DNA from: Fratercula arctica
Lineage: Eukaryota > Chordata > Aves > Charadriiformes > Alcidae
Assembly (NCBI GenBank): GCA_947846985.1
Contig: CANTUZ010000005.1
Coordinates: 24,896,389 to 24,960,388 of the forward strand
Reading direction: 5' to 3'
Length of the DNA stretch: 64,000 bases
Both the position numbers and the translations under genes were made by a program. The notes under the pieces are model-generated. The model was not told where the DNA came from. It saw nothing but the letters and a program-made list of their open reading frames with translations, and made no database searches. Of this stretch, positions 37,331 through 49,455 are shown piece by piece; the first letter of the stretch is position 1, and every line of letters starts with the position of its first letter.

Positions 37331-40173
37331 AACCTAAACCTCACTTTGCTCCCTTAACCCAGATGGTATTCTTTCAGAATAGGTAACATATCCATTTCTT
37401 ATGCTTCCTAAAACAATCTGCATTCCTAAAAAAAGTTATTATATAGGAATTAAGGATACTTTCCTGAAAAGGTCTACTCCCAATTTTAAATTCTGTGTTA
37501 AGAAAATTAAGAAACAGTTAGCTGAGTTATACTTTCCTATAATTAGTATGACTTCTTGAGAGAGAGTAACCAAGTACCTCTTCTGGTCCCCTCTCTCTTT
37601 TCTGTCTCTGTCCTATTAATCAGAATCAAAAGAGCTCTCTCAAAGTCTGAAAAGGTCTTCCTGGATAGTGACATAATGTTCTCAAGTAGAATGAGGGTTG
37701 GAAAGATGCAGAGAGACTGAACGGTTTGCTTGGACGGTGAGGCAATCCTGTTGCCTGGAGCAGAATAGTTTCTGCTTCTGCAGCAGCAGGTCTGAGCAAC
37801 ACAACCTGTCTGCTTTCTGGAAACTGTAGACCTGAATCTGATTTCCACAAAGGTTGCTTCACACCACTCAGGTGGTGGAAAGGAGTCTTAAAGTGAGTAT
37901 AAATCATATTTATACCTACTACAAGGCCTCTTTATATGGCTAAGTCAGTGGAAAGCTGCTTTGGTGTAAATGCACTTTAGGCCCTCAAACTTTTAATTTG
38001 GCATAAAAAAGGAAAGAAAAAAGAGAAAGAAAACCCTTTCAGTGTCCCAAGTTAGGCCTGGATAATAGCCATACTGTAACATAAGCTAGGATTTCAAAGG
38101 TGTCTCAGGAAACAGGTCTCCAGCTTCCATTCACTCTTCAAGGGGGCTGAGTGACTCACTTCCTTAGACCTGTTTGAAACCCTATCCAGAACGATTACTC
38201 TGTCTCCATATGACTAGATTGTTTTCTAATGACTGGCTGCAGTCTGACAGACCCACTATCACAAAGAGTCTACTTTGGGTCAAGCAATAGACCTCTTTGT
38301 TTTCAGCACTGGAAGTCTTACCTAGCAGTACACATGTTCAAGCTGTAGCTGGCAAAGGTATTGTTTTTGCCTATGGCGTCACTGTAGTGCCATCTCAGAG
38401 GAGCTAATCGTGATGAGGTTTGGCCTGTGCTTGAATGCTTACATGGCAGGTTCCCAAGCAAAACACCAGGTGTTAGTCATTCTGTAGGTCTCACTACTCT
38501 CTTTGAGTCAACATTGAACCATTGCCCCAGAATTTCAAAAACAGCCAGCAGCAGAATTAGCCTGTGGCCAACTGGTGACTGCAGGGTCAAGGATTTTTGA
38601 TCCACACCTAACAACGTTGTTTGTTTTACTGAAATGCCAGGGGCATGCACAAAATTCAGATCCCATACTGTTAGAAGTACACAGATGTATGTGAAGAGAC
38701 TGCCCATTCTTCCATTCTGAGTAAACAGGCTGAGGAGTTAGAAGACGACAGCTCAGAAAGAAAATTACTGGCAAAGAGACTTAGAGTTGGAATAGTTTCT
38801 GTGGTAGTTAAGAATTTAGTAAAACCTCAGCTAATCTAACTTGAGGTAGCTGTCTAGCTTCCCCCTGCAGTCAGGGGAGAGAGACAGGTGCCTGCAGAAG
38901 ATGGTCCGTCTGTTCCCTGACATGATAGAAACAGTAAAGGTTTCTCATCCCCTGGAGTTACCTTTTTCTGTCTATTGACAAAAGAGGTGTCTTAAAGAGT
39001 GAATTTATGTTAAACAACTCCAGTCGCCTTGGCGTTAGAGCTTTAATTGCAATATCATGAAACTTATACATACTCTAAACACAGAGTAAACTGAATTGTT
39101 TACCAGCTGATATTATGGTGTATACCTTTAAAAATCTTGTGGATTCATGATACAGCAAATAAATGGTGAGGTTCATATAGAGAGATATACAGACACACAT
39201 ACACATGCATCTGCATATGTATTGTATATTTAATCAATATCTGAAACTATCACCAATGTAAAACAGCCACAGGTCCTTTCTGAAAAGCAGAAAGCCAAAA
39301 GTACAAGGTAATTAATGATGATGGATTTCATTGATTTTATTAGCAAACAAGTCCTCAAACAATTGTTCTTTGTTCTATGGAGGCAAAATTCCTGGCACAC
39401 AGAGCATCTAAGCTTTTGCTAATTTATGATGTGTGAAGCAAGGTCACTGAATGCATTGGATTTCTTACCCCTCAATATGTAATGTTAGAAAATAATCTCA
39501 AGTCTTAGCCCCTGCAGGAGTTTTGCAATAATAAATGTCAAACTGTGGGCATGGCCAGATTGATTTGGAACATCTAAACTGCAATTCACTGACTCAATTT
39601 TTAATCATTAGTTTGAAACCAGCCCATGATGGTACTAAACTGCAGCCGTTTTTCACACTGACTGTATAAGGTTAACTATCTGTATCTTTGTTTTGCCACC
39701 ATGGTGTTGATTTGGATTTAATATAGCCTTTGCAATTACAAACCTCTAATACGTAAGAGGCCCAATACAGATATCCAGGGAAGATCTTTTGGACTCTGAG
39801 ATGCAGATCTTCTTACCTACCTGTAGCCACCTATGCATCAAGCATCTGATCAAAGTTACCAGCTCTGGGTCTCTCTATACTGAAAAAGAGAGAGAGGCTT
39901 CTGAAGAAGGTGATTAATTTCTCATAGGTTAGTCATGATGTAAAGAAAGAAGAGTCAGAGTGTGGAGGTGTCTACCTTTATTCAGTGACTATAAATAGAG
40001 TCTTGGTAAATAACTTATACCTTTAGATGGCTAAATTTAGGAACGATTAATCCCACTCCTAATGACTGCTAATGACTCCTCAGTAAATATCAATCAAATC
40101 AGAAGTAAAAATTGTATACCTTAAAACAGAACAGGAGACAAAAGTCTACAGTAGAAGGTGACTTTTCATATGT
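37331..40173. other. Non-coding DNA
   Basis: No gene or clear repeat. Minus-strand frames of 101 codons (37543-37848) and 93 codons (37626-37907) overlap in different frames; neither shows a known motif. There is a short TA/CA-rich run at 39178-39230. Confidence 0.65.
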
Positions 40174-40345
40174 AGAATCACAATGTCATAGAACAGTTTT
40201 TGTTGGAAGGTAGCTTTAAAGGTCATCTAGTCCAACCCCGTGCGATCAGCAGGGGCATCTCCAACTAGATCAGGTTGCTCAGAGCCCCATCCAACCTGAC
40301 CTTGAATGTTTCCAGGGATGGGGCATCTACCAACTCTCTGGGCAA
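40174..40345 (-). mobile_element. CR1 LINE 3' region
   Basis: It reads 'gaatcacaatgtcatagaac', 'gttggaagg', 'ggtcatctagtccaaccccg', 'aggttgctcagagccccatc' and 'gaatgtttccagggatgggg', and ends at 'ctctctgggcaa'. This is the antisense CR1 3' untranslated region in the expected order, about 170 bp long, including the block around CAGGTTGCTCAGAGCCCCATCCAACCTGACCTTGAA that shorter copies lack. The 3' terminal 8-bp repeats at the left edge are decayed. The right edge runs straight into a TATC microsatellite. Confidence 0.93.
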
Positions 40346-40420
40346 TCTATATCTGTATCATCTATATCTATATCAATATCCATCTCTATAACTATCTATC
40401 TGTCTATCTGTATCTGTCTT
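40346..40420. repeat. (TATC)n microsatellite, imperfect
   Basis: Repeated tctatatc/ctatctgt units run from the truncated 5' edge of the CR1 to 'tatctgtcttcc'. It lies at the truncation point of the CR1, not at its 3' tail, where CR1 carries its own octamer repeat. Confidence 0.88.
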
Positions 40421-43400
40421 CCTCTAACTTGGAAAATAAATAAAAGATTAAAGAGTTTACACTAGGATTGTACCTTCCGTTCATGCTTAGGGTGTAGTAG
40501 AAGGATAATTTGCACTCCCTTTTTTCTGTGTGAATATCACTGCCTTTTAAAATAAATAAATTAATTTTAGACAAGCAGTTTTTTTCTGGAGGTTCTTAAT
40601 CTAAAGCATTTTAATATTTCTAAATGTATTTTTTTTAATGACTCCAGAAAATACATTGAAAAAAATTAAGGTTCAAATACATAGTCTTGACTTAAATGAC
40701 AACTTCAGACAGCATAAGTGATTGCAATTTTAAGACTTTTGTTGGCAATATATTCCTATACCAAAAGAAATGTCCCAATACAAAACTCAATTACTTTGAG
40801 ATTAACTGATCCTCTCACTCTTTAGATTGTTGAAATGTAAATCGTTGGCCTCTACAAGCATGAACCTTGATTCTGTTTCTGTGGTCATAAACTGCATTGA
40901 TGATGCACTACAAAGGGAATCTGACTGGTAATTCCTACCCTCCACTGCCTTGCCAGTAATATGTGGTAGCAAATTTGACAACTAGAAACAGGACTTCATC
41001 TGAAAGAGGGCTTGGAATGTATCTCAGTGGTTTTCAGTCTGCCAGATGAGTAGTCTGAACTCCTGAACTCTCCGGATTTGTATCAGGAGATACAAATAAA
41101 ACCCATAAATAAAACCTCTGGATGAGTTGCACCACTGCTCTGGCAGAGTTCTAGTCTGTGGGACTCTGTGCTGTTCTTGTAATATTTGTTTTTTAAAGCT
41201 CTCACACGATTGAAAAACAACTAAAAACAAACAAAACCTATCCTAAGGAGTGGACCTCATTACAATACTTGGAGCAGGAACCATACCCATAGTTTTTCAA
41301 AGTTAGAGGCCTTGGCCAGTGATTTGAGATCAAGTTCCGCCTCTGTTAAGAACACAAACCAGAAGACACTTTTAAAAGTCCCCAGACATAATGTAGACAG
41401 CACAGAACTCCTAACCAACAGCCAGACACGTGGCTCCAGCCGGCAGGTCTAATGAACAAGATTAGTACCTGTTTTATGAATTAAAATTTGAAGTAAAAAA
41501 ATAGTGTTTCATTTTCTCAGCAACCTCAATCTAATTATTACCAGCAGGTTCAGTTGGCAAATTTCAGTATTTTTCCTCCTTTCATTTGTAACTGAAAGAC
41601 TTCAGCCTCTTATTTATTTTCCTTCTCCTCTAATGCTGTTGTAGTTCCATGCCAGCTAGTTCTACTTTTTTCTTTTTTCCCCTCTTTTATAAGGTTTCAT
41701 TTTCCAGTAAAATAAATATATAATGTATGAATTGCTATAAAAGCTCGCACTTTCACATTTGTTTCTCCCTATTGTTAGCAATCCAAAGTAGCCACATGTT
41801 CACAGCATGTCCTGTCTGGCAGGAGCACCACTGCTTAATTTCCTACCACCACCCTCACAATCCTGGCAGGCTCTGGCCAGTGAGATGCATTTGTTTTCCC
41901 TAATTGTTTGATGGCATTTTCAGAAAAACTTTTCATTGAGAAATGAGTGATCACAGGAGGCTTGCCCAGACATAAGAAAGACAGATAGTCAGCAGGCTGA
42001 AGGAGGTCAAAGAGTGCTGTTGCAAGACTGTAATGAACTTAAAGATGTCTTATTATTATTAACTGTTATTTAAACATCCTATTAATCTGATATTTTTTTC
42101 TCCATGAATTCTCAAAGATACTGTTGCTCTCAAAGTGAGATCTGCAGCTTGAAAGACATTTAACTGTCACTAGCTTCAGGGATCACTGACTTAGTGAGGG
42201 AATAAAGACCAGAAGAGTAAGTCTGCACACTCATTATTGGGAAGTTATGATTGTTAAGAGAAGGAAAATAGAACACATTTCAGAATTCAATAATTCCAAT
42301 AATGCAATAAAGCAACACCTACTAAAAACTTATTGAAGAAAATGTCTCCAGGGAAATGCAAAGTATTTCCTCCCATTTCATATCCTCCCTCCCCACTTTC
42401 CATGGGAAACTTCATGGGAGAAGGGATTCAATTAATATTACTGTAGAGACAGCTATCAGTCCTTTTTCTAGGAATACTCTGTCTGTATTGTCACCATACA
42501 ATTTAACGATTGAATACCTTAAAGCAGGATGGTCTGAGCATTGTCAATTCAGGGAAAGACACCAGATGCCTCTGCTTCACCTTTAATTTTAACAGCTCAT
42601 ACAACTGGGTGGGAGTCTAGTAAACATTTAGTCCTGTAGACTCAGTTTTATTTTGGTAAACAGATTCTTTCATTTTGATGCAAGGTTTCATTTGTCTGTC
42701 ACAGAATTTTTTCATAAGAGGAGATTTGCATGGTGTAGAGAAATTATTTTTTTTTTCTTAAGGTGGACACAAAAGAAGAGAGGATCAAGCCCATCCCTTT
42801 CAGCAGCAGTATTGTTATCTTATTTTATTCTGTTTTGAACAAAGCTATCCCCCCAGGTAATGCACTACCTAGGAATGCCAGAAGGGAATTAATTAATATT
42901 CCAAGAGTCACCATCTTATTTTCCTTAATGCTCTGTATTTGCCAATGGATACCTAATCTGTTCATAAACTTACTCCTTTTCTTTCTGGCAGCCCCTTGTG
43001 CTTTGATGGGCAGGACAGAATCAGAGCTGAACAGATTCTTTTGCATCCCACACATTTTTGCCCCACCTCTTAATCTTCTCCCATGAATACTAAACATATA
43101 TTTCTAGGCAAGAAAAGAAGTAAGGAAACGGCTAATCACCCTTGCTGTCTCTGGAGAGTAATATCCTACAGCATCTAACCTTTAGGCTGTAGTTGTCTCT
43201 CATGATTTGTGAGTGTTCCTGTTATGCTTTCCTAGTTATGATTCTGTCAGTGGTATGTGAAGCATGCAATGTACCCTTTGTCTTTAATAGAAAAATTTGA
43301 GGTATTCATAAATGTAAAGCATCTTAACTGACTTGATATGAATGAGTTTAGAATGAAATTGCACAACTACAGTCAGAATATGTGACTACAGAAACAAAGC

Positions 43401-45677
43401 TTTCTTACAAAATCAGTAGGTGAGAATTTAAATGTCTTCTTGAAAAGAGAAAAGAAAAAATAAGGAAAACAACAGCAACAAAACACACACTTATTCATGC
43501 CCTAATCCACTTTATGACATTATCTCAAGGAAACAAATCATTATTTCATAAATTTTCTTCAATTCACTTGAAGCCTTGAGCATTTTTTAGCTTTTACTTG
43601 TATTTTGAGTCCTTTGTGATTTCAAAAGGCATAGACAGGAGAAAGTAGATTTTAGTTTTGTTTTCAGCATCAAAGAAACATAATGCCAGCAAAGGAAAAA
43701 GGTGCAAGTGACATTATATCTATGTGCAAAACTCCAAGAACAGACGTTCCCCAAGCAATGGTGCAGTCACCCAGACACTTCATTGTGGGGTCAGTGACAA
43801 ATGCCTTGTGATTTTTAACAGTGTTTCCCTCAAATTACTTTCCATGGTATACTTCTGTATTGATAATCTTGCTTCAGAAACTTTTGCCTACCTACCTGGA
43901 AATAAATAAACAAATCATAATAAATCAAAACTGTAAAAAATGCTAGTACTCATTTTGCTCCTTGTGTAACCAAATAAAACAGTTTTTACATATTAACCTT
44001 AATACAGTAACGGTCAAAAGCCTCAAAGTTTCAGTTGCTTTTGCTCTTCACCTTTTAAAAGATAGCCAGAGGGAGGCTGCTTTGGCTATGAAAAGTTCAG
44101 CATGGAAAAGAGAAGACACATATAAAAGGACAGGAAGAATGATTCTTTCTATCAGCTTCAGTAATTTGCACTATTTCTTTTTTCCCTCAGAAAAAGTAAA
44201 ATCGTGTATTTTGCAAATTGTAGGGAAGACGACTGCTATCAAAATATGAATGTTACTTATGAATGTTGCTCATTTCATCAACACATTTGTCTAAACTTCA
44301 CTACAAGGTGAATTGAATCAAAACTCATGCTCAATTATTGTACATGGGTACAGGCAAACGCTGACCTAGAAGTATGGTGAGATTAAACATACAGAAATGG
44401 ATTTTATCTACTTATACTACAGGTTACTACCTTTTCGTTTATGTCTAAAATCTTCATTTCTTCACTTCAGTATTTACCATTACATGACTGTAATATGGCA
44501 GCATTTTCCTCTCTCAGCTAACCTACACGATATGATCTGCAGCCTTGGGCCTCAAACAGCTTAAACTGTTCTCTCCCACATCCTCATTTTATGTCACCAA
44601 ATGCAAAGTACAGAACAATTACCCAAATTAGCTACAAAATATTTGTACAGTACCAAATAGCGAGATATCTGGAAGTTTTATATTTTGGTTTTAATGCTGA
44701 ACATGAAATTACTTCAAATTTTGTGCTGCACAAATATTCACACACAGTCATCTGGCACAAAGTCGTGGCTTAAGCTTAAATAGCGAGTTAGCAAGTGTGG
44801 CCTAGCATTGATGACTGACTGACTTTTTTTTAAGAGGGGAATACTTTTTAAAGAGAGGAATGCCTGACCTGAGTTACAGCTCTTCCACTACAATACCTAT
44901 ATTGCAAATAAAATCACGTTCAGTGGCAGTGTCGCTTTATGGTGTGCCCATTCTCCCTGTCCATCAAATGTGACACAAGTGGTAGAATGCAAGTTATTAA
45001 TCTTAACAGCGGTAGTGAGGAACATGGAGGACTTTTCTGGGCATGACAGTTCATACTTTACTTCAGTCATCTTTCAGCCATTGGTTATTTGAAATGATAC
45101 TGGAAAATTGTATAGACTTTTGGTTCCTGTCAGAGCTCAAGATACAAATCTCTTTAAATGTCATCTATCAAGTTCCTTGCTCAGACTTACATTACCATAT
45201 AAAAGTTAATGATTAAAGTGAAAAAGAAAATGAATTTAAATAATACATAATAAAAGGAGATATTTGGATGAAATCTGATTGCATCTTGGCCAATTCTGTG
45301 TACTGTTTAGGTCCCAAATACACTTTCCAATTCTCTTTTATATGCACTTAAATTTAATTTCTTGTGTACATAAATATTTTATATATATGGTTTGTGACTG
45401 GGTGGGATTTGGTTTGTTTTTGTTTTTTTTTAAAAAAATGCTTGAGTTTTTGTTTAAACTTCATGTTTTCTTGTTTCTGCTAAGATGCCAAGAATCTCTG
45501 AGGTCTGGACACCTATAAATTAGAATTTATTATTATGATGATGATTACTAAAAATATTGTGTTAAGCCCCTTGGATCATGGCTACAGTATAAAGTTTTAG
45601 TAGAAAGGAAATAAATCTTTTATACTGCTATCACTACAGCGTAACAGATATGAACATACCTTTTCATGTACAGGAAC
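40421..45677. other. Non-coding DNA
   Basis: No gene or interspersed repeat recognised in about 5.2 kb. The 107-codon frame at 42763-43086 and the 90-codon frame opposite it (42825-43097) have no known similarity. The stretch 41750-41960 is unique and GC-richer, with a conserved-element look, but I see no decisive motif. Confidence 0.65.
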
Positions 45678-45824
45678 AATAATAATACTTTACACCTAAA
45701 CAACTTTTCCAATCTGATTATCTCAAAGCACATTATTATCATAGATTAAATAACTTCTGGAAGTTCTTCAAGTCTCTATCAGGACGAGGAGTAGAACCTA
45801 CAGTTAATTTTTTGCTTAATCCCC
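45678..45824 (-). mobile_element. Ancient CR1/L3-type LINE remnant
   Basis: 'aataataatactttacacct' is followed by 'caacttttccaat', 'tctcaaagcacattatta' and, later, 'gaggagtagaacct'. These blocks follow in order the antisense 3' end of an old amniote LINE whose consensus has 'tttacacttatatagcactttt', 'atctcaaagcactttac' and 'caggaatagaaccc'. About half to two thirds of bases agree by eye, in keeping with great age. Family name (L3 versus another CR1-like group) is uncertain. Confidence 0.6.
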
Positions 45825-47886
45825 TAAAATAAATTCTGACAAGCATTAAAAAAAATAAGGTTTTATGATGCTTATTTCATGGTTTATTTGCTTTTTACTT
45901 TCTCTGCTGTTTTATAGTAAACAAATGCCCCCTTTTTCTGCATGGACAAAACAACAGAAAACCTTGGAAATTAAAAAGACTGTAAAGAGTATAATTTCAA
46001 ATAGTCACAAGAGAGACTACAGTGCTTTTTGGAAGGAGATTGTGTATATTTTGTCAAATGAATAATAAAAAATTGTCTGAGTTTTCTCATTAAGTTTACC
46101 TAACATATGTAATTATTATGATTGGTAACACATGGTATTCACAAATCAATTCAGTCTTGAAAATGTGTTTTTCCAGTGGGTGGCTATTTTTTGTGCATGT
46201 GTGAAGGATTTTATTCTTAACTGTATTCAAAAGTCTGTCTATGATACAGCTGGGTTTTCCCTATTGTTCTCAGGACCATATCCCCAGCTCAAGCAATTTT
46301 GTATTGCTCCACTGACTTTACCAGAGCTGTGGCAAATTACTCCAGCTGGGTGCCTGGACCCTTATAGTGAAAGGAAGCCATTGTCATTGCAAATCTGTAC
46401 TCTCAAAATTTAGTAAGGTTTCATATTCTTTTTGTTTCTAGATTAAGAACTACAGACATTGTTAAAAAGACATCTTCATCTGGGAAAGATATTCTGTAAT
46501 TGGTTTGTCTGATGATTTAACCTTTAACAATCATTCTAGAATAATTAGTGTTGCATAGTTTATTATTAAGAAATGAGAATGTTCTATTGGTTTAACTCAG
46601 TACATTTACAGGGTAGGTGCCAAAAACTCTGTCCATATTCAACACACTTGAATCACTGCAATTCATTTCTGAATTCACTCAAGAGAAATGGAGTTTTCTG
46701 TTGTTACAGTAGGAATACAAACTTATCACTGGAGAATGAAGTTGTATATTTGACAATTGGAATGGTAGTCATTTACTCCAAATTATGTATCTCAAGTCAA
46801 ATTCATGTTTACTTGTCATGGATGCTTTAACGCACAACATGGACAGGAACACCGAATTTTTCAATCTATACCTCAAGGACTGGTGCTCTAACTAATGGTA
46901 TCTTATATAAAAAATAAACATTATTAACAATGTATAATATGTAAGTAAAAGTCACAAATTTGTAGGAAGCCTGATCTCATGATTATATGTAGGATATGTA
47001 TGAATACTGCTAGCAGACTTAGCCCTCTGTATGTAGGCAGGAGAATGAGTCAGGTGTGGTTGCTAAAATGTTGCTGTAAACTGAGCTGGGGATTGATGTG
47101 AAATTGATCTTGGACACAATTTTATTCATTAGAAAGTGTGAAGATGCTTTCTGTACTTTAATTGGGAGTTAGGCTTTCTCATATTTATTGCAGAGTTAGA
47201 GTATAAATATTAGGCTCTAGGAGGAAAACACAATACTAAGAAAATCCCAACTCCCTAACTTTTTTAAGCAGGACGTACAAGTCAGTAGATCCTCTCACTT
47301 TTCAATCTGCGGTCTTTGACAGTCTGTGTTTCTTTCTTCACTGCTTCATTGCAGATGCCTTGACTTCTCGCCTTTTATTCCTCTCAACTTCTTTACATGT
47401 AAAATAAAATGGATGTTCACCTTCAATTCACACTAATGCCTTTCTTTGTTCATTGTGTTAATATGCCTAATGGCTGGCAGCAGTCAGGCTGAGATATATC
47501 TTGTAAACTTGTGCATACTCCCATCAGCTCAGACAATATAACAGCCTTGAAACAAGTCCATTCAATTAAAATACGAATAAAAATGAATGGACTTTTTTAA
47601 TCTTAAGTGTAAAAGCGTAGAGGCTTTCCCTTTTTCACTTCCACTTTTTTGAATTGGGGATTGCTGAGACTAGCAGAAGGAAGGAAGTTTGTCAAAAATA
47701 TTTTAGTAGTATATGAAAGTATATAAAAGGATTAGTAATGAAATGGCATTATCTGAACTAATCAGTATATCCTTCAGCCCATATACATCTTTTTGTTCAG
47801 ATAATACTTCAGGTAAATAGGGTTTTAACCCTACCTGTCAAGCTAACCTGACATGATTTTAATTCCTCCCAGCCTTCCCCTCAGAA
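45825..47886. other. AT-rich non-coding DNA
   Basis: No gene or repeat recognised. Open frames of 66-93 codons at 45865-46065, 46132-46413 and 46573-46830 carry no known motif. Confidence 0.65.
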
Positions 47887-48200
47887 TAATAATCGTAGGA
47901 TCATTACACCTAAAGCATTGGACAATTCAGGTCAGAAGAGCATTCAGGACATCTCTAGTCCAACCTTCTGCCCAGAGCAGGATCAACTATAAGGCCAGAC
48001 CAAGTTGTCAGGGTTTTGTCCAATCGGGTCTTGAAAACTTCTGAGGATGGAGATCAGGCAACCTCCTGGGCAACCAGCTCCAGAGCCTGGCAATCCTCAT
48101 GGTGAAACAGATTTTTCTTTACTGTTAAGGGAACCGAATCCATTGGATATTAAGACTCAGGGGATTTCTTCTCCACAGTCTGTTTGCTGTTGTTCCAACT
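47887..48200 (-). mobile_element. CR1 LINE, 3' part of a split copy
   Basis: 'aatcgtaggatcatta', 'gacatctctagtccaacctt', 'gggtcttgaaaacttctgag', 'gatggagatcaggcaacctc', 'ctgggcaaccagctccagag' and 'cctggcaatcctcatggtga' follow the antisense CR1 3' region. It belongs to a CR1 subfamily whose tail reads AATCATAGAATCATTAAGG. The right limit near 48200 is where similarity is lost. It is collinear with the segment at 48880-49455. Confidence 0.85.
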
Positions 48201-48879
48201 TGTAGATCTATCCGGTAGCAAGGCTGAGCACACGTTTCCAAAATGCACACACAATTACAGAGACACAAATACAGAAAACCACACAGAGTGTACATATGGC
48301 CATCTGTAAGACCAGTACACACACACACACACAGAATACTCGCCCAGGAAATTACTTAGGAATAGACATTAATGAGAAGACAGGACAGATTGTGGTGATC
48401 ATGCACAGGGCTTGTCCAGACAGGGTACTCATCAGCAGCCTGTTTACATGTGATTGTCCTTTCCCTGCCTCCTCTTTTCACTTACCCACTCTTCTTCCTT
48501 CCTGATCCACCTTGATACCTCCATTTTTTTTCTCTTTTGTACTGTAAACATCCAATGTGTTTTTCACAAACCCACAAGCCCCCTCCAATATTCCGTAAGT
48601 TTGTTATTTCTCATGGGAGCCATGCTTTTCTTGTTTCCCTTCTTTTTACCGGTTATAAAGTCCTGTATGAATCTCCTCAAGGCTTTCAGTAGTTCTTCAG
48701 TGGCTTGAGAGCTCTAGGCCTTGTTGTTTTTTCTCTTATCTACTGTTCCTTTGGATCTGTGTCTGGATGTTTAATGTATTACTTCCTCTGTCTCTAGTCC
48801 CAAACTGAATGTCATTATATTCCCCATATCCTTACATTTCTATCCACAAGCTCTCCTGGTCTTCCTGCCTCACACCATT
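48201..48879. other. Unrecognised ~0.7 kb segment interrupting a CR1
   Basis: In the CR1 consensus the two flanking segments are nearly contiguous, so this stretch is extra. It holds an (AC)n repeat at 48317-48333 and pyrimidine-rich DNA at 48440-48540. I found no clear TG...CA termini, target duplication or known repeat block. It may be a separate old insertion or badly decayed CR1 plus expansion. The 84-codon frame at 48454-48708 has no known similarity. Confidence 0.5.
48317..48333. repeat. (AC)n microsatellite
   Basis: Eight AC units plus a final A form an uninterrupted run after 'accagt'. Confidence 0.9.
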
Positions 48880-49455
48880 ATGTGTCTCCATCTTCTTGAT
48901 CCACTCTTCATAGATACTGGGGGTCTGCTTTTAGGTCCTGCCAAAGCCAGCTTCTCCTCCAGGCTGAGCCCTGGACCCTCAACCTCACAGGGCAAGTCCT
49001 CCAGTGTCTGACCATCTTGGTGGACTGTGCTGCGTTTCCTGAAGTTTATGAAAGATTTTCTTGTATCTGGGGGACCCAAAAATGTACGCAGTATTCTCAG
49101 CATGGTCTAACAAGTGCCGAGTGGATGGGGATAACCCCGTCTCTCAGTTGGCTGGCTGTGCTGTTGGCCAAGGATGTTGTTGGCCGCCTTTACTGCCAGG
49201 GCACACTGCTGGTTCGCTTTCAGTTCACTCTCTACCAAAATGATGTACTCACGTTTTTCAGTCAAGCTGCTTCCTCAGCCAGTCAAGCCTCAGCCTACAT
49301 CATTGTTCTTCCTTCCCATGGGCAGGATTTTGCCTTTGTCCTTGTTGAATTTCATGAGATTCCTGTCAGCTCACTTCTTGAGTTGGTGTAGGTCCCCCTC
49401 AACAGCAGCCTTTCATTCTGTGTTACCAACTGATCCCCCAGTCATGGTCTCCAAG
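48880..49455 (-). pseudogene. CR1 LINE, decayed C-terminal part of the reverse transcriptase ORF
   Basis: Read on the minus strand this is the 3' part of CR1 ORF2 and the start of its 3' untranslated region. The plus strand shows the antisense landmarks in order: 'cttctcctccaggctgagcc', 'gtacgcagtattctcagcat', 'ctaacaagtgccgagtgga', 'ggccgcctttactgccaggg', 'cacactgctgg', 'tttgcctttgtccttgttga' and 'atttcatgagattcctgtca'. They correspond to the conserved ORF2 stretch near the end of the enzyme. In-frame stops and indels break the frame, so no protein is made. The intact family protein reverse-transcribes its own RNA at a nicked target. Confidence 0.9.

Noticed and set aside
37543..37907. Minus-strand 101- and 93-codon overlapping frames
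   Set aside because: They are two different frames of the same DNA. Neither shows a family motif, and no promoter or splice context was found.
42763..43097. Plus-strand 107-codon and minus-strand 90-codon frames
   Set aside because: They lie opposite each other with no known similarity; neither has flanking splice sites that would make an exon.
48542..48552. TGTAAACATCC, the first 11 bases of miR-30
   Set aside because: The match stops after the seed-plus region, and no hairpin partner arm lies within 60-80 bases.
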